A DNA stretch of 64,000 nt from NCBI RefSeq assembly GCF_042242105.1, contig NC_092020.1, forward strand, positions 14,201,288-14,265,287, read 5' to 3'. Both the position numbers and the translations under genes were made by a program. Every line of letters begins with the position of its first letter. Within the stretch, counting starts at the first letter, position 1. Shown here one piece after another: positions 22,761 to 33,229 of the stretch. This DNA is from Pempheris klunzingeri. Its lineage: Eukaryota; Chordata; Actinopteri; Acropomatiformes; Pempheridae. Under the pieces are notes generated by a model. The model made no database searches. It was not told where the DNA came from and saw only the letters and a program-made list of their open reading frames with translations.

Positions 22761-25464
22761 TCTGCCTGTCACACCGTCTCCCCTACATGGTTATGCTGGT
22801 CTTGGCCAAGCCTGTGTGTTGGCTCATATGAGTTGGCGTGTTTGCTTGCGTGTCATTGGCGTGTTCTCTGTGACGTTCACAGTCACACATGTCCTATTTG
22901 CAGAGGATGAACTGAGACTCACACCCTGACATCAGAGGGCCTGGGATGGAAACTAAAAGGCTGAAAGACTAACAGGAGGATGAAATGGATTCACTGACAG
23001 CGCATGATGAGCTTTACACTGAAAGAAAAGACACTATATATGAGAACAGGTTTTATAACTACAGTACGACAATGCAGTGCTGCAGTCAATGTGACATCCA
23101 TAAGTGATGAACATCATTTGCAGCACTGTTGCACTGACCAGCTCCCTTTGTCCAGCACGTGGAAACATGAGCCCCAGGGGCAGTGAACCTCTGCTCCTGA
23201 CAATTCACCAAATGGAAGGAAGGAAAAAGAGTGAGGCACAACAAAGGAACGAGAAGATCGTCTGACTATCTGAATAAATCATTTTGAGAAAACACTGACT
23301 ACTCTCACAGAAACAGTGAGACTTGGCTCTCAGTTCACCCAATAATGAGCCTATTGCTTGTGTGTGTGGGCATCCATTGGAATCCTAAATAGTTACAAAA
23401 TGTCAAAAAAAGAGGAGTTTAGGAGAAGAAACTGGCTTTAAAATGATTTTCATAACAACAAAAGCAGGAGACCCAAAACACGCACATACAATATGTGAAC
23501 AGCATCTTTAGTTTATTGAACTTGATCAAAACCAGTGAACTTAACTCAGCCGATACATTAGAATAAATTAAGAACATTTAGTTCAGTATATCACATTTTC
23601 AAAGCAGCGGGAGATTTCTGTTTTTACTTCTTGTAACATTTCACTGTGTAATGTTGCAAAGTGTGCAACTGATTCACTATGTAGCCAATGAACAAGGAAG
23701 AAGGACAGCACAGTATGTCTTTATCAGCTGCAGAGTCCTCAAGAATCAGGAGATAAGATTCTGTAACTGAGAGCAGCAAACATACAGACAGAGATTTGAA
23801 TTTATGAATGAAGTATTTGCCATCTGTTGCTGCTCCTGTGCTTGCTTATGTGTATGCACAGAAATGTCTGCGCACATGCATGAGTGTTTGTGATCACAGG
23901 ACTACACTTTGTGAAGTGTGGAGGCAACCAGGAGCTCTGTGTGCATCCGGTCTTGAGTCATTTGAGTAAAACAGGAGAGCGGGGTGAAGACAGGGCGCAT
24001 CTGTCCCACGGTCTGTCTGCTCCTCTGGCTTATGCACATGACTAAAAATACACTGCAACAGACTGCAAAGACAGATTGGGATTCAAAGGAACAGTAGAGA
24101 TTTGATGGTGTCTTAGTGTCTGGTCTTTTTAAGAAAGAAGGACACAGTGAGTGAAAGATTTAATCATATTGCAAAGAGTGCAACAGTAAAAAAAAAAGAC
24201 TGTATAGCCAAGATTAAGAGTGGTTCTTGAGTTTGTTGTTAACAAGGGAACAAAAGAACAGTGATGAGATGAGTTTGCGTGAGTCAGTCACACCGCCTCG
24301 CTCTGGGAGCTTGTATAGCCCATGTTTGTTGGCACAGACGCAGATTGTGACGTCGTTCATACATTTTGTTTGAGTGCCCAAAAATGTGACTGCCGCATCC
24401 ATTGTGAAAAACGCAGGGATTCAGTAAAGCTATTCCGGTAACACCATATTTGCTCCTGGAGTATTCACAACCCTCCGTCTGTTGCTCTGCAGGGTTTACT
24501 CTCACTTTCTCCTTGTTTGTTTTGGATGCCGTCATTAAGCCGTCTCTCCCATGTCCACATTTGGAGATTATTCAAACAATTAGAGAAGAAGGCAACACAC
24601 CCTTGGGACATGCATTCATCTGTCCCACTGTTTGCATCATACAGATCTTCAGTTGGAATAGCGGGAGGGGGAAGCGTATGGAGGTTTTATCTGGATGGGA
24701 TGACGCAAATATGAGACCAAAAAAAGTCTGACTCCCATGATTGAGTCAGAGGTCCAAACACACCATCTGTGTGCATCAAAAGTGGTTTCTTTACAATGAA
24801 AACTTGTCTAAAAAATGTTACATTGCATGCAGCATTGTATTGTTGTCACATCAACTGATACAACTGCTGGAAACAAAAGAGGCCATTGGTGGCGTCTTTC
24901 TCAAGCTCTTCTGTTATATTATATATATGTTCAACACTTCAACCTGTGACTGTAAAAGCAGATGATTGTTGGCATCATATCTGAAATAGCAGATATGTAA
25001 CTATAAACAACTTTACATGACAGAAGTTCTGAGGGGGCAAAAGCAAATGCTCAGGTGAAGATTACAAAAGGTTAGATTGATGAATTAGCTTATAATGCCA
25101 GTTCAAAATCGAGCAGGTGAGATGAATGATGACTGAATCAATACATGTATGTTGCTACTCGTACCAGTAAGGAAAATCTGAAGTTAAATAGAAGGATTTC
25201 TTTAAGATGATTTAGTTCGTCATATTGAAACCCCCTCAGTCAAATATTTTGGCATAGAGCACAGGGCAAGGATCAGATTATCATTATATAATGATAAACC
25301 ATCTCCCTAAATCACCCAAAGGCATTATATTTGAACCATATATATAATGTTTGGGTAGCTGGAAAAACTGGAGGGAGGCTGTTACATCTCCAAAGCAAGA
25401 GAAGATTGTACTCATCAGGGGGATTATAGATCAAATGCTGTAATACCCAACATTTCCAAACAAT

Positions 25465-25680
25465 GAAGCATGGTATGGTAACCTATGGTAATGTATTGGT
25501 ATCTAATAGTATGGTATTTTATTCTATAGTATGGTACGAGAATTTACAGTATCCATGGTAATGTATGGTATTCTATGTTAAGGTAACATATGGTATTCTG
25601 TGATAATGTGTAGTAACGTATGGTAATGTACAGTAATGCATGTTAATGTATGATATTTTATGGTTAATTTATAGTTACCA
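25465..25680. repeat. Degenerate TATGGTAATG-type tandem repeat
   Basis: About 20 loosely spaced copies of words such as TATGGTAATG, TATGGTATT and GTAATGTA run in the same orientation for about 215 bp. This looks like a decayed minisatellite. It sits immediately before the LINE fragment upstream of selenoh. Confidence 0.65.
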
Positions 25681-25689
25681 TGGTTAATT

Positions 25690-26510
25690 CCATATTTACA
25701 CAGATGCATCAGTTAAGTTGATAATGTAGGAGTAGCATTTATTGTGTGAGATTTTCATCTCAAGGTTGGGAAAAGATGAGATTTATCTGAATTATCTGTT
25801 TATATAGGAGAGGTGTTTGTAATATTGTGGATAGAGGATACAATACCGCTGAGAGAAAACATTTGTTCAGATTGAAGCTCATCACCAACCAGTTTTCATT
25901 TTACAGACACCTTGGAAGATATAAAACAAACAAAGCAATATTTTTATGTGTGCCACAAATTGGTGTCAAAGGAAATGAAGTGGCAGATAAGGATGCAAAG
26001 GAGGACACAAAAAATAATCTCATTAATTTGGCAGTGAGCTTCAGACAGAAATCAAGAGCATTATTGTGCACAGACTGGTGGAAAGAGAGGAACGGACGGA
26101 GTTCAAAGGAAAGTGGGAGAAATGAGGTGTGCAGCAAAGAACAGGAATTATGAAACAATACACTTGGATCTAAACATTATTACACTATTCATAACACCTA
26201 ATCCAGGCAGATGTGACCACTATGAGGAAATAATAGTAAAGCATGTTATGCTAAACTAGAAGGCATTGAATCCACCTCGGAAAGACAAAAGTACACTTTG
26301 AGACACAAGTCAAGAGAAGAGTGTTATCAAATCCTACTTCAGTATCGTAGACTAACTAATCTGATTGAGAAGATATTAGTTTTTTTAATGAAATGATGTG
26401 ATTACTAAACAGTCTGATCCATTACAGCTGGTGGCGGTAAAGTGCAAATCCGTTGTTTTACAGCTGCCAAGAAACCTCGAAGAAGAACAAGAATAAGAAG
26501 AAGTCTCTAT
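25690..26510 (+). mobile_element. 3' end of a non-LTR retrotransposon (LINE with RNase H, I/Nimb-like)
   Basis: The translation contains ribonuclease-H pieces: YTDAS near 25697, NVGVAFIV shortly after in another frame, and IGVKGNEVADKDAKEDTK at about 25960-26015, matching the family's 'H.GI.GNE.AD..AK' C-terminal RNase H signature. Downstream, RCDHYEEIIVKHVML (about 26210-26255) matches the Cys/His-type tail 'CDHC.EEETVEHVLL'. The 3' end carries GGTGGCGGTAA (26430-26440) and a GAAGAA-rich tail, which I recognise from I-clade (Nimb) LINEs of fish. 5'-truncated and decayed. The assignment to I/Nimb is from memory. Confidence 0.65.
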
Positions 26511-26569
26511 TAGATGTAGTTTGGTTGTTTGCCTGTTTTTTTGCTTTTTTATTTATTAAAGTCTATCTT

Positions 26570-26665
26570 TTGATCCACGCTCCGGAGCAGAAGGTGGCGG
26601 TAATGCGCCATTAAGGTGGTAGAATATGAAGAAGAAGAAACAGTAGAAGAAGACGAAACAGCAGA
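26570..26665 (+). mobile_element. Second LINE 3' tail next to selenoh
   Basis: CTCCGGAGCAGAAGGTGGCG, then GTAATGCGCCATTAAGGTGG, then AAGAAGAAGAAACAG. This repeats the tail motif GGTGGCGGTAA (26593-26603) seen 163 bp upstream and again ends in GAAGAA repeats. It stops about 45 bp before the selenoh ATG, so it lies in the core promoter or 5' UTR. Confidence 0.6.
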
Positions 26666-26707
26666 AGAAGGAAGTGGTCGTTGGCGCGTCAAAGTTTACT
26701 ATTAGCC

Positions 26708-27123
26708 ATGGCGTCTACAGCAGGTGGGTGTGTTGTACATATTCATCATGAAGGTGACATATGTTGTCTGGTTACTGAGCAGGTTCCTGTGTTATAACCT
26801 ATAAACTGGTGTTATGTAAACAAAGATGTAACATCACGTGTGTTCAGGTCGCCGAGGGACGAAGCGTAAAGTGGAGGCGCAGGCAGAGGGGGAGAAACCA
26901 TCTGTGGAGGAGAAGAAGAAGGAGCACAAAGGAGGAGAGGGGGAGAAAGGCCAGGAGGGCCAAAGGGTGGTCATTGAACACTGGTAAGTAACTTTGTGAA
27001 AGTACTCAGGTAATTAATTTAAATCGAGCCAAAGGGGAAAAATAGGATCACTCAGTCTTTAATGTGCAGCCAATAGATCCACTCCTGTTTTCTCTGCAGA
27101 AGTATTTCTCTGCATAAAAGTAT

Positions 27124-27172
<49 letters not shown>

Positions 27173-29008
27173 AGCGTACTCGGGTTGTACCAGTACATCT
27201 GTGTGAAATTCTTTGGCTAAGAACACTCATACAGAAAGATGTACGCCTTTGTAAAAGAAAAATGTATTATAATAAAATAAAGATATGTGAATATATCTAT
27301 ATAGAGAGAGCAAATAGCAAATCAAATGTGCTTATACAGTCAGTGGGCAGATGTTGTACAGAAATAAACATTTCTGGTACAGATATTTATGTACCAGAGC
27401 CTCCTAACTGTTGTTATGTTTCCTTTATGTTCCACCATCAGGGTGAGAAAAATTATCAACAGGCCTTCAGTGAATCAGAACTCTTGGATCAAAAATGACA
27501 GGAAATGCAGCCAATCCAGTCACTTCAAATAAAGCAACAAAGACCATATCACTTGTAAAATTATTGATTACAATTGTTTTGTGTAAGTGTATTCAAAAAT
27601 GTTAAAAACGCATATATTGTTTGTAGATTTCTTATCGATGAACTGAAAAAGTTCATCCTCAGCTCTAAATGAAAATCATAAACAACTGGATCTAAATATC
27701 TAATAAATAGAGTTGAATTACAGAAAATACTTCGTCATAATATTACACAGCTTTGTTGAAAGCTTGATTCTGATGGCATCCTATGGTCTGTTATTTCTAT
27801 ATAGCAGACTGTTGCTATGGACGCAGTTCTAATAATGGAAGCAACTGGTGGCTATGGTTTTTTATTTAACAGTACATCTGTGTTCAGTAAATCAAGTTTT
27901 CAGTTCTCATCTCATCTCTCCAACATATGACTTATGTGACATGAAATAACTCCTTTTTATAAGGATTTTTTTACCTGTGTTAGGGTGTTTAAAACTGTTG
28001 ACATGTTGATCTATTGTTTCTGGCAGCAAGAGCTGACGAGTGTACGGGCGTCATGCCGAGGAGGTGAGATCTGCCCTTCTGGCTGCCCACGCCGGACTCA
28101 CTGTGGTCCTCAACCCTGAGAAACCCCGCAGGAACAGTTTCGAGATCACTCTGCTGGATGGAGACAAAGGTGAGGAGGGCGAAAATGGAAAATCAATAAT
28201 AGCTTGCCGATTTGGCCAAGGGAAGACCACTGTTCTTTTACCTAGTTGCAGTGTAGCTATTAATGGTTCAAAAATTCAGAATTTTATTTTAGTATGTTAC
28301 TGCTCGCTTGTGTGTTCATGGTTTTGGAAAATATCACTGAGTGATGTGTTTTCTCAGAGTACCAATAAGGACATGGAGCATTTCAGCAGGAAAGGTTTAT
28401 ACAGTGTGTGATGTGAGTGCAAACTCCAGCAGGAACCGGAAAATATAATTTAAACTTAAAGTTAAAAAGGTCTCCCATCAGCTGTAAATTTGAAGTGTTA
28501 ACTTTGGATGTGGGGAAAGTAAAATTCTACTCGGAGTGAACGCCTCCTCCGTCTCATTAAACGCGGCTCAAACGGTCAACAGGAGGCTGTGTTTACCAGC
28601 AGTGCACATTAGAGAGACACAAGAGAAAAAGAAGTCAGTACAAACAATGACACATGCTAACACACGATACTCCCATGTCTAATCAGGTTTAATGTGTGCC
28701 TGCGTTTATCATGTTCATATGTATGATTATTTTGCTCCAGTTAAGATGTGTCAGTTGCTGTTCACTCGTTCGACATGGTAGTTTTTGAGTATTAGTGCTA
28801 ACACATCCTAAATAAAGTGTTTAACTTTACTGCTATATCACTGATTTTCCTCTATATTGTTCCCACACACGGCGCTGTTCTCCTCCATCTCTTCCCTACA
28901 GAAACATCTCTGTGGAGTGGAATAAAAAAGGGTCCGCCTCGTAAGCTGAAGTTTCCTCAACCTGATGTTGTAGTTTCTGCTCTCCAGGAGGCTCTGAAGG
29001 CCGAGTAG
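26708..29008 (+). CDS. selenoh: Selenoprotein H (CxxU thioredoxin-like, nuclear), 4 coding exons with in-frame UGA
   Basis: Small redox selenoprotein with a thioredoxin-like fold that acts in the nucleus/nucleolus. Exons: 26708-26723, 26848-26983, 28027-28169, 28902-29008; 402 nt, 133 aa (human 122). The start has a strong Kozak context (agccATGG). A basic N-terminus (GRRGTKRKVE) and a Lys/Glu/Gly-rich stretch precede the core VVIEHCKSU-RVYGRHAEEV. TGA at 28034-28036 must be read as selenocysteine (residue 54), forming C51-K-S-U54, as in human VVIEHCTSU-RVYGR. Further matches are NPEKPRRNSFEITLL and LWSGIKKGPPRKLKFPQP. The UGA splits the gene for ordinary ORF finders, so it is likely to be mis-annotated as truncated. 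A matching SECIS element lies downstream (29853-29945). Confidence 0.95.
26984..28026 (+). other. selenoh intron 2 with (CA)22 microsatellite
   Basis: Non-coding; contains a long pure CA run at 27126-27169. Apart from that it is AT-rich sequence without recognised elements. Confidence 0.75.
28034..28036 (+). other. selenoh: Selenocysteine UGA codon of selenoh
   Basis: TGA lies in frame between AGC (Ser) and CGA (Arg) in exon 3. The conserved protein continues past it to a TAG at 29006-29008. Recoding depends on the SECIS in the 3' UTR. Confidence 0.93.
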
Positions 29009-29015
29009 ACGCCCG

Positions 29016-29839
29016 GTGAAGGTTTGTCACGTCAAAACTGTCTGACAGAATAATATAATACAGAAAACACTAGATATAAAATGCACCAAAGATTGCATAG
29101 TCACAATAATTGGTTAATTCAATTAATCTGTAGAATGAAACATAACAACTTGGTGCATTTATAGAAGGTTATGCAATACAGGTTGGTCTTCTCAATTCAC
29201 ACTCAGGTTTTTGTGGCATACTTAAAATGCTGAAATGTCATAGGATTTTTTCCCCTTAAACTTGACACGCATACACACTGAACATTTGTTTTGTTATACT
29301 TTATCATAGAACTAGTTACAATACACATTTAATCAAGGATTATTAGTTGTTTTTACCAGTGTCTCCTAAGGTACTTTTTAAGCAGTTGATCTTGTTAAAT
29401 GTTAGTCTGGATTCACTGTTCCATTTATTTAAATTTTGTGTTCCCCAAGAGCAATGTGTCATAAGCTAAAATTGGACTTCCTTTCAAGTCTTAGCATTTT
29501 ATGAGTCACCAGCCCAGGGGAAAACATTAACTGCTTGTTAGTAGAGCTTATGTCGCAGTCTCAACCTTCAGCCATTAGGCTGTTCCAAATTAGACGTCTT
29601 ACTGTCAGTGCAAGGTTAACCTTAGCCCTCTATGAAATGAGATTAGCAGGTCTTAAATGCATGTTTACTCACATAGTTCAATGTAGAATGAGGTTTCAAG
29701 AATGAGTTTTATTAAGTTCAGTCAAAACTCCCTTAACCCCCATACTCTGCGTAAATGCTTAGACTCAACAGGGCTATGGTGTTTTAATGTTTAGGGTTTA
29801 TTTTATAGATTAGCTAAGAAAATGTTGTCTTTCACACAG
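29016..29839 (+). other. selenoh: Probable 3' UTR intron of selenoh
   Basis: Possible donors CCCG|GTGAAG (intron from 29016) or GAAG|GTTTGT (from 29022) lie 7-13 nt after the stop. A good acceptor (TTTCACACAG, ending 29839) precedes the SECIS. Splicing here would put the SECIS on a final exon of about 260 nt ending at the AATAAA at 30075. The sequence between shows nothing recognisable. Inferred, not proven. Confidence 0.5.
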
Positions 29840-29852
29840 CCAGGAGTTCAGG

Positions 29853-29945
29853 AGATGTGGCCCGTGGATGCAGAATGATGAGGAGTGACCAATGGGGCGC
29901 TCTCAGTCCCTCCTCTGATGGTTGAGGCTCCAGCAGCTCACATCT
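29853..29945 (+). promoter_or_regulatory. selenoh: SECIS element of selenoh
   Basis: The sequence folds as a eukaryotic SECIS. Basal helix: AGATGTG (29853-29859) with CACATCT (29939-29945). Non-Watson-Crick core: ATGA (29875-29878) against TGAT (29916-29919). Helix II: GAGGAGTGAC (29880-29889) with GTCCCTCCTC (29906-29915), one mismatch. The conserved apical AA is at 29891-29892, 12 nt after the ATGA core, the usual spacing. Confidence 0.88.
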
Positions 29946-30074
29946 TCTGGATACATGGTGACACCTGGTGGAGCGTCTCTGAGCCAACACATTTTTCAGT
30001 ATTACACTGTGCTGCTGTTTGTGTTTTCCCTTGTCTTTCAAGGTTTTTTTGTGCTTTTATGCCTGTTTTTGGTA

Positions 30075-30080
30075 AATAAA
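30075..30080 (+). terminator. selenoh: selenoh polyadenylation signal
   Basis: AATAAA, about 130 nt downstream of the SECIS, in an appropriate U-rich setting. Confidence 0.75.
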
Positions 30081-30143
30081 GAATTTCTTGTTCCTTAGTA
30101 ATTGTGTGAGTAGGTTTGTGTTTAGTTTTTAACTCTATCTATA

Positions 30144-30164
30144 TGTGTGTGTGTGTGTGTGTGT
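30144..30164. repeat. (GT)n microsatellite
   Basis: A short GT run between the selenoh 3' end and the clp1 promoter. Confidence 0.8.
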
Positions 30165-30493
30165 ATGAAGTTATTTCGTTTGTAGTGTCAGGAATTAAAA
30201 AATTACGATACAACAGTGAATATATTCTGATAACCATTAAAACATCTCAAGATTTTAATACATTCAGAAATTATGAAAGATTTATTTTCTCTGAAATGTA
30301 AAACATGGGTCATCCACTATTGATCAACTTGCTGACATTCAAAGCCTCAAGAGAACACAATTTAAATTTCTTTTTGTAAAATAAACCTGAAGTTTTCACT
30401 TGGTGCTAAAATAACTATATTTTATGAAGTTAACAAATGAACAGCTTAACAGCCTCGTCGCTCTCGTGATTTGCTGAGTCTTTTCCCAACATG

Positions 30494-30600
30494 ATTGGTT
30501 ACTAAGGACGTGACGTCATCTTAACGCGACTACCCACGGCGGCGGTTCCTCCTGATTTGGGAACTTATTTTCATTTTACAATAAGGCCTGAAATTACTCA
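30494..30600 (+). promoter_or_regulatory. clp1: clp1 promoter and non-coding exon 1
   Basis: An inverted CCAAT box (ATTGG, 30494-30498) and a palindromic CRE (TGACGTCA, 30511-30518) precede a GC-rich stretch (CCCACGGCGGCGG). A 5' UTR exon probably ends at 30600, followed by donor GTAAGT at 30601. The coding exon acceptor is TTGTCAG at 30894. Confidence 0.6.
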
Positions 30601-30896
30601 GTAAGTACTATATAATAAAACAATCACATTGTAGACATTTACCTGACGATGTGGGTGTAGTTTACTTAAATTTGGAGCATCTGTAGGATGTTTCCGCATT
30701 TACTGACGAAGTTGGTAAGGCTAAGCTAGCTACGGCCTGCTAACTAAGATTATGCTGCTAGCTGCTTATAGACGACGAGTTAACGCTAAATTGTTCCGTT
30801 AGAGTGTGCTTATCGATTTCTACATATGTTCTAAAAACTTTCAGATATTTCTTACTTAAGTCAGCGTTTGTGCAATATGATTTTCTCTTGTCAGTC

Positions 30897-32917
30897 ATGG
30901 CAACAGAGGGTGTAGAAAAGAGTGAAGATGCTCCAGCAGCTGGGAAGGTCAGTACCAGGTTTGACCTGGAGAAGGAGACTGAACTTCGGTTTGAGGTGGA
31001 GGCAGGGGAGGCAGCAGAGCAAGTTGAGCTGGAGCTTCTCACAGGAATGGCTGAGGTGTTTGGCTCAGAGTTGAACCGTAACAAGAAGTACACATTTGGA
31101 CCGGGCTCCAAGATCGCAGTTTTCACCTGGCAAGGCTGCAGTGTGAATCTTTACGGGAAGCCAGAGGTGAGCATCTGGAAGAGAGTTTTTGCAAGAGTTT
31201 GTAAGCTCTCATGATTCTGGCTTACCTGGTGATTCAACTCACCAGAGATATGTGATATCACATTTAATCCTGTGTGGTTTACTGCGATTGACATTTGATG
31301 GAATGAGAGGCTCAAATCACCATCGTTTCTCCCTCCTCACCACAGGTGGCTTACGTGTCCAAGGATACTCCCATGCTGCTCTACCTGAACACACACGCTG
31401 CCCTAGAACAGATGAGAAAACAAGCAGAGCGGGACAATGAGAGGGGGCCGAGGGTAGGTTTGAATAAAGAATTACTGTCTTTAGGGGCTTTTTTATGCAA
31501 GCTTTTCTGTACTTGCAGTTTGCAGTGACTTTGGATAATGAATCCTCCCTCAGGTGATGGTGGTGGGACCTACAGATGTGGGGAAGTCAACAGTGTGCCG
31601 CTTGTTATTAAGCTATGCTGTAAGAGTGGGCCGGAGACCAACACTGGTGGAACTGGATGTCGGACAGAGTGGGGTAAAATGAATTGGATTCATGTCATAA
31701 TCATAATAAGAATCTACCCAGGTTACAGAAATTAGAGGAATGTCACTGGCTGATATTTTTATTATTTTGCATCATGTCACATAGATATTTCATTTACAAT
31801 TTTTCCATCCATAAAATCCCGTAAATTACAGTGCTTCTATTCTAAAGAAAAAGCACTATCAAGGTTGTTTTTTTTTTTAAAATGCCATTGGCCACCAGTG
31901 AAGACTTATAACTTATCAATATTAAGTGTAAAGTTTGTTTTGCTCCTCAGGTGTCTGTACCTGGGACAGTGTCAGCACTGTGTATTGAGCGTCCGGCTGA
32001 TGTGGAGGAAGGTTTCTCAGTCCAGGCTCCTTTGGTCTACCACTTTGGCTCTACAACCCCAGGGACCAACATCAAACTTTATAATAAGGTAAAAGAAATT
32101 CTGGATGCTTCATAACACAACAGAATGAAGCCAAAAGCCCACTGCCAAACTACAAATGTAGTCTGCGTTGTCATTGTTTATTTAGTTTTTCACTGCCCAG
32201 TTTAATCTGTTCTTTTCTCATAATGCGTAGCTGACATCCCGCCTGGCGGAGGTGTTTTCCCAGCGCTGTGAGGTGAACAGGAAGGCCAGCGTGGGAGGCT
32301 GTATAATCAACACCTGTGGCTGGGTGAAGGGCTCTGGATACCAGGCTCTGGTCCACTGTGCCTCTGCCTTCGAGGTGGATGTCGTCCTGGTGCTGGACCA
32401 TGAAAGGCTCTACAATGAACTTAAACGAGACCTCCCTCACTTTGTGCGGGTTGTGCTCTTACCTAAGTCCGGGGGGGTGGTGGAGCGCTCCAAGGAGTGC
32501 CGGCGGGATACTCGGGATGAGAAGATCCGCGAGTATTTTTATGGCTTCCGTGGAGTGTCCTTCTACCCTTTTTCCTTTGAAGTGCGTTTCTCAGATGTTC
32601 GCATCTACAAGATCGGGGCACCATCCATCCCAGACTCATGCTTGCCGCTGGGAATGTCTCAGGATGACACACAGCTAAAGCTGGTGCCTGTGACACCAGG
32701 CAGAGACCTCACGTATCATGTGCTGAGCGTGAGCAGTGCCGAGGATGGAGAAGAAGGTGCTAGAAAGGGTATAGTGGAGTGCCCTGTATGTGGTTTTATT
32801 GTGGTGACTTATGTGGACACGCAAACACAGGTGATGAAAGTGTTGTCCCCAGCGCCCAGACCACTGCCGAGGCACACTCTGCTTATCATGGACATACGCT
32901 TCATGGACATGAAATAA
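30897..32917 (+). CDS. clp1: Clp1, polyribonucleotide 5'-hydroxyl-kinase / mRNA cleavage factor II subunit, 5 coding exons
   Basis: Nuclear RNA 5'-OH kinase that works with the tRNA splicing endonuclease complex and with cleavage factor IIm in pre-mRNA 3' processing. Exons: 30897-31166, 31346-31453, 31554-31673, 31951-32088, 32231-32917; 1323 nt, 440 aa (human 425). The Walker A motif GPTDVGKST covers residues 131-139. Highly conserved blocks include [118 protein letters not shown] and the C-terminus [12 protein letters not shown]. The start ATG lies two bases after the acceptor. An acidic insertion near the C-terminus ([10 protein letters not shown]) is typical of a variable loop. Confidence 0.97.
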
Positions 32918-33203
32918 AATAACATTTCAGGGAGGAGGAGTTACTTGGTGGGGATCATGTCAGGGGGGATTTCAGTTAAGAGGAACTATGTTTCCAACTT
33001 GTACTGTTTGTGCTTTGTAAGGACTATTGAGGGCAAAAGAGTGGATTTCAGTTCTTAAATTGGTAGCCGATGTAAATTATACCCCATTTGATGGACTTTA
33101 TTGACAGATGTTTTGGACAATTTGTGGCAAAGGATATTCTATCAATACAAAAACTATTTTCTTGATAATGTGTTTTTTATAAAACTTGTTTTTTCTCTTG
33201 AGT

Positions 33204-33209
33204 AATAAA
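33204..33209 (+). terminator. clp1: clp1 polyadenylation signal
   Basis: AATAAA, 287 nt after the clp1 stop, in AT-rich 3' UTR. Confidence 0.65.
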
Positions 33210-33229
33210 TTTTTAAATGTAACCTGTTA

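Larger units (their letters stand above)
18900..25400. other. rtn4rl2-selenoh intergenic region, no gene seen
   Basis: About 6.5 kb without a supportable gene. ORFs are short, with the composition of random sequence. Two short repeat relics (21890-21965, 22084-22170) and a CT microsatellite (22723-22760) are present. Elsewhere I see only unremarkable AT-rich DNA. Confidence 0.65.
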
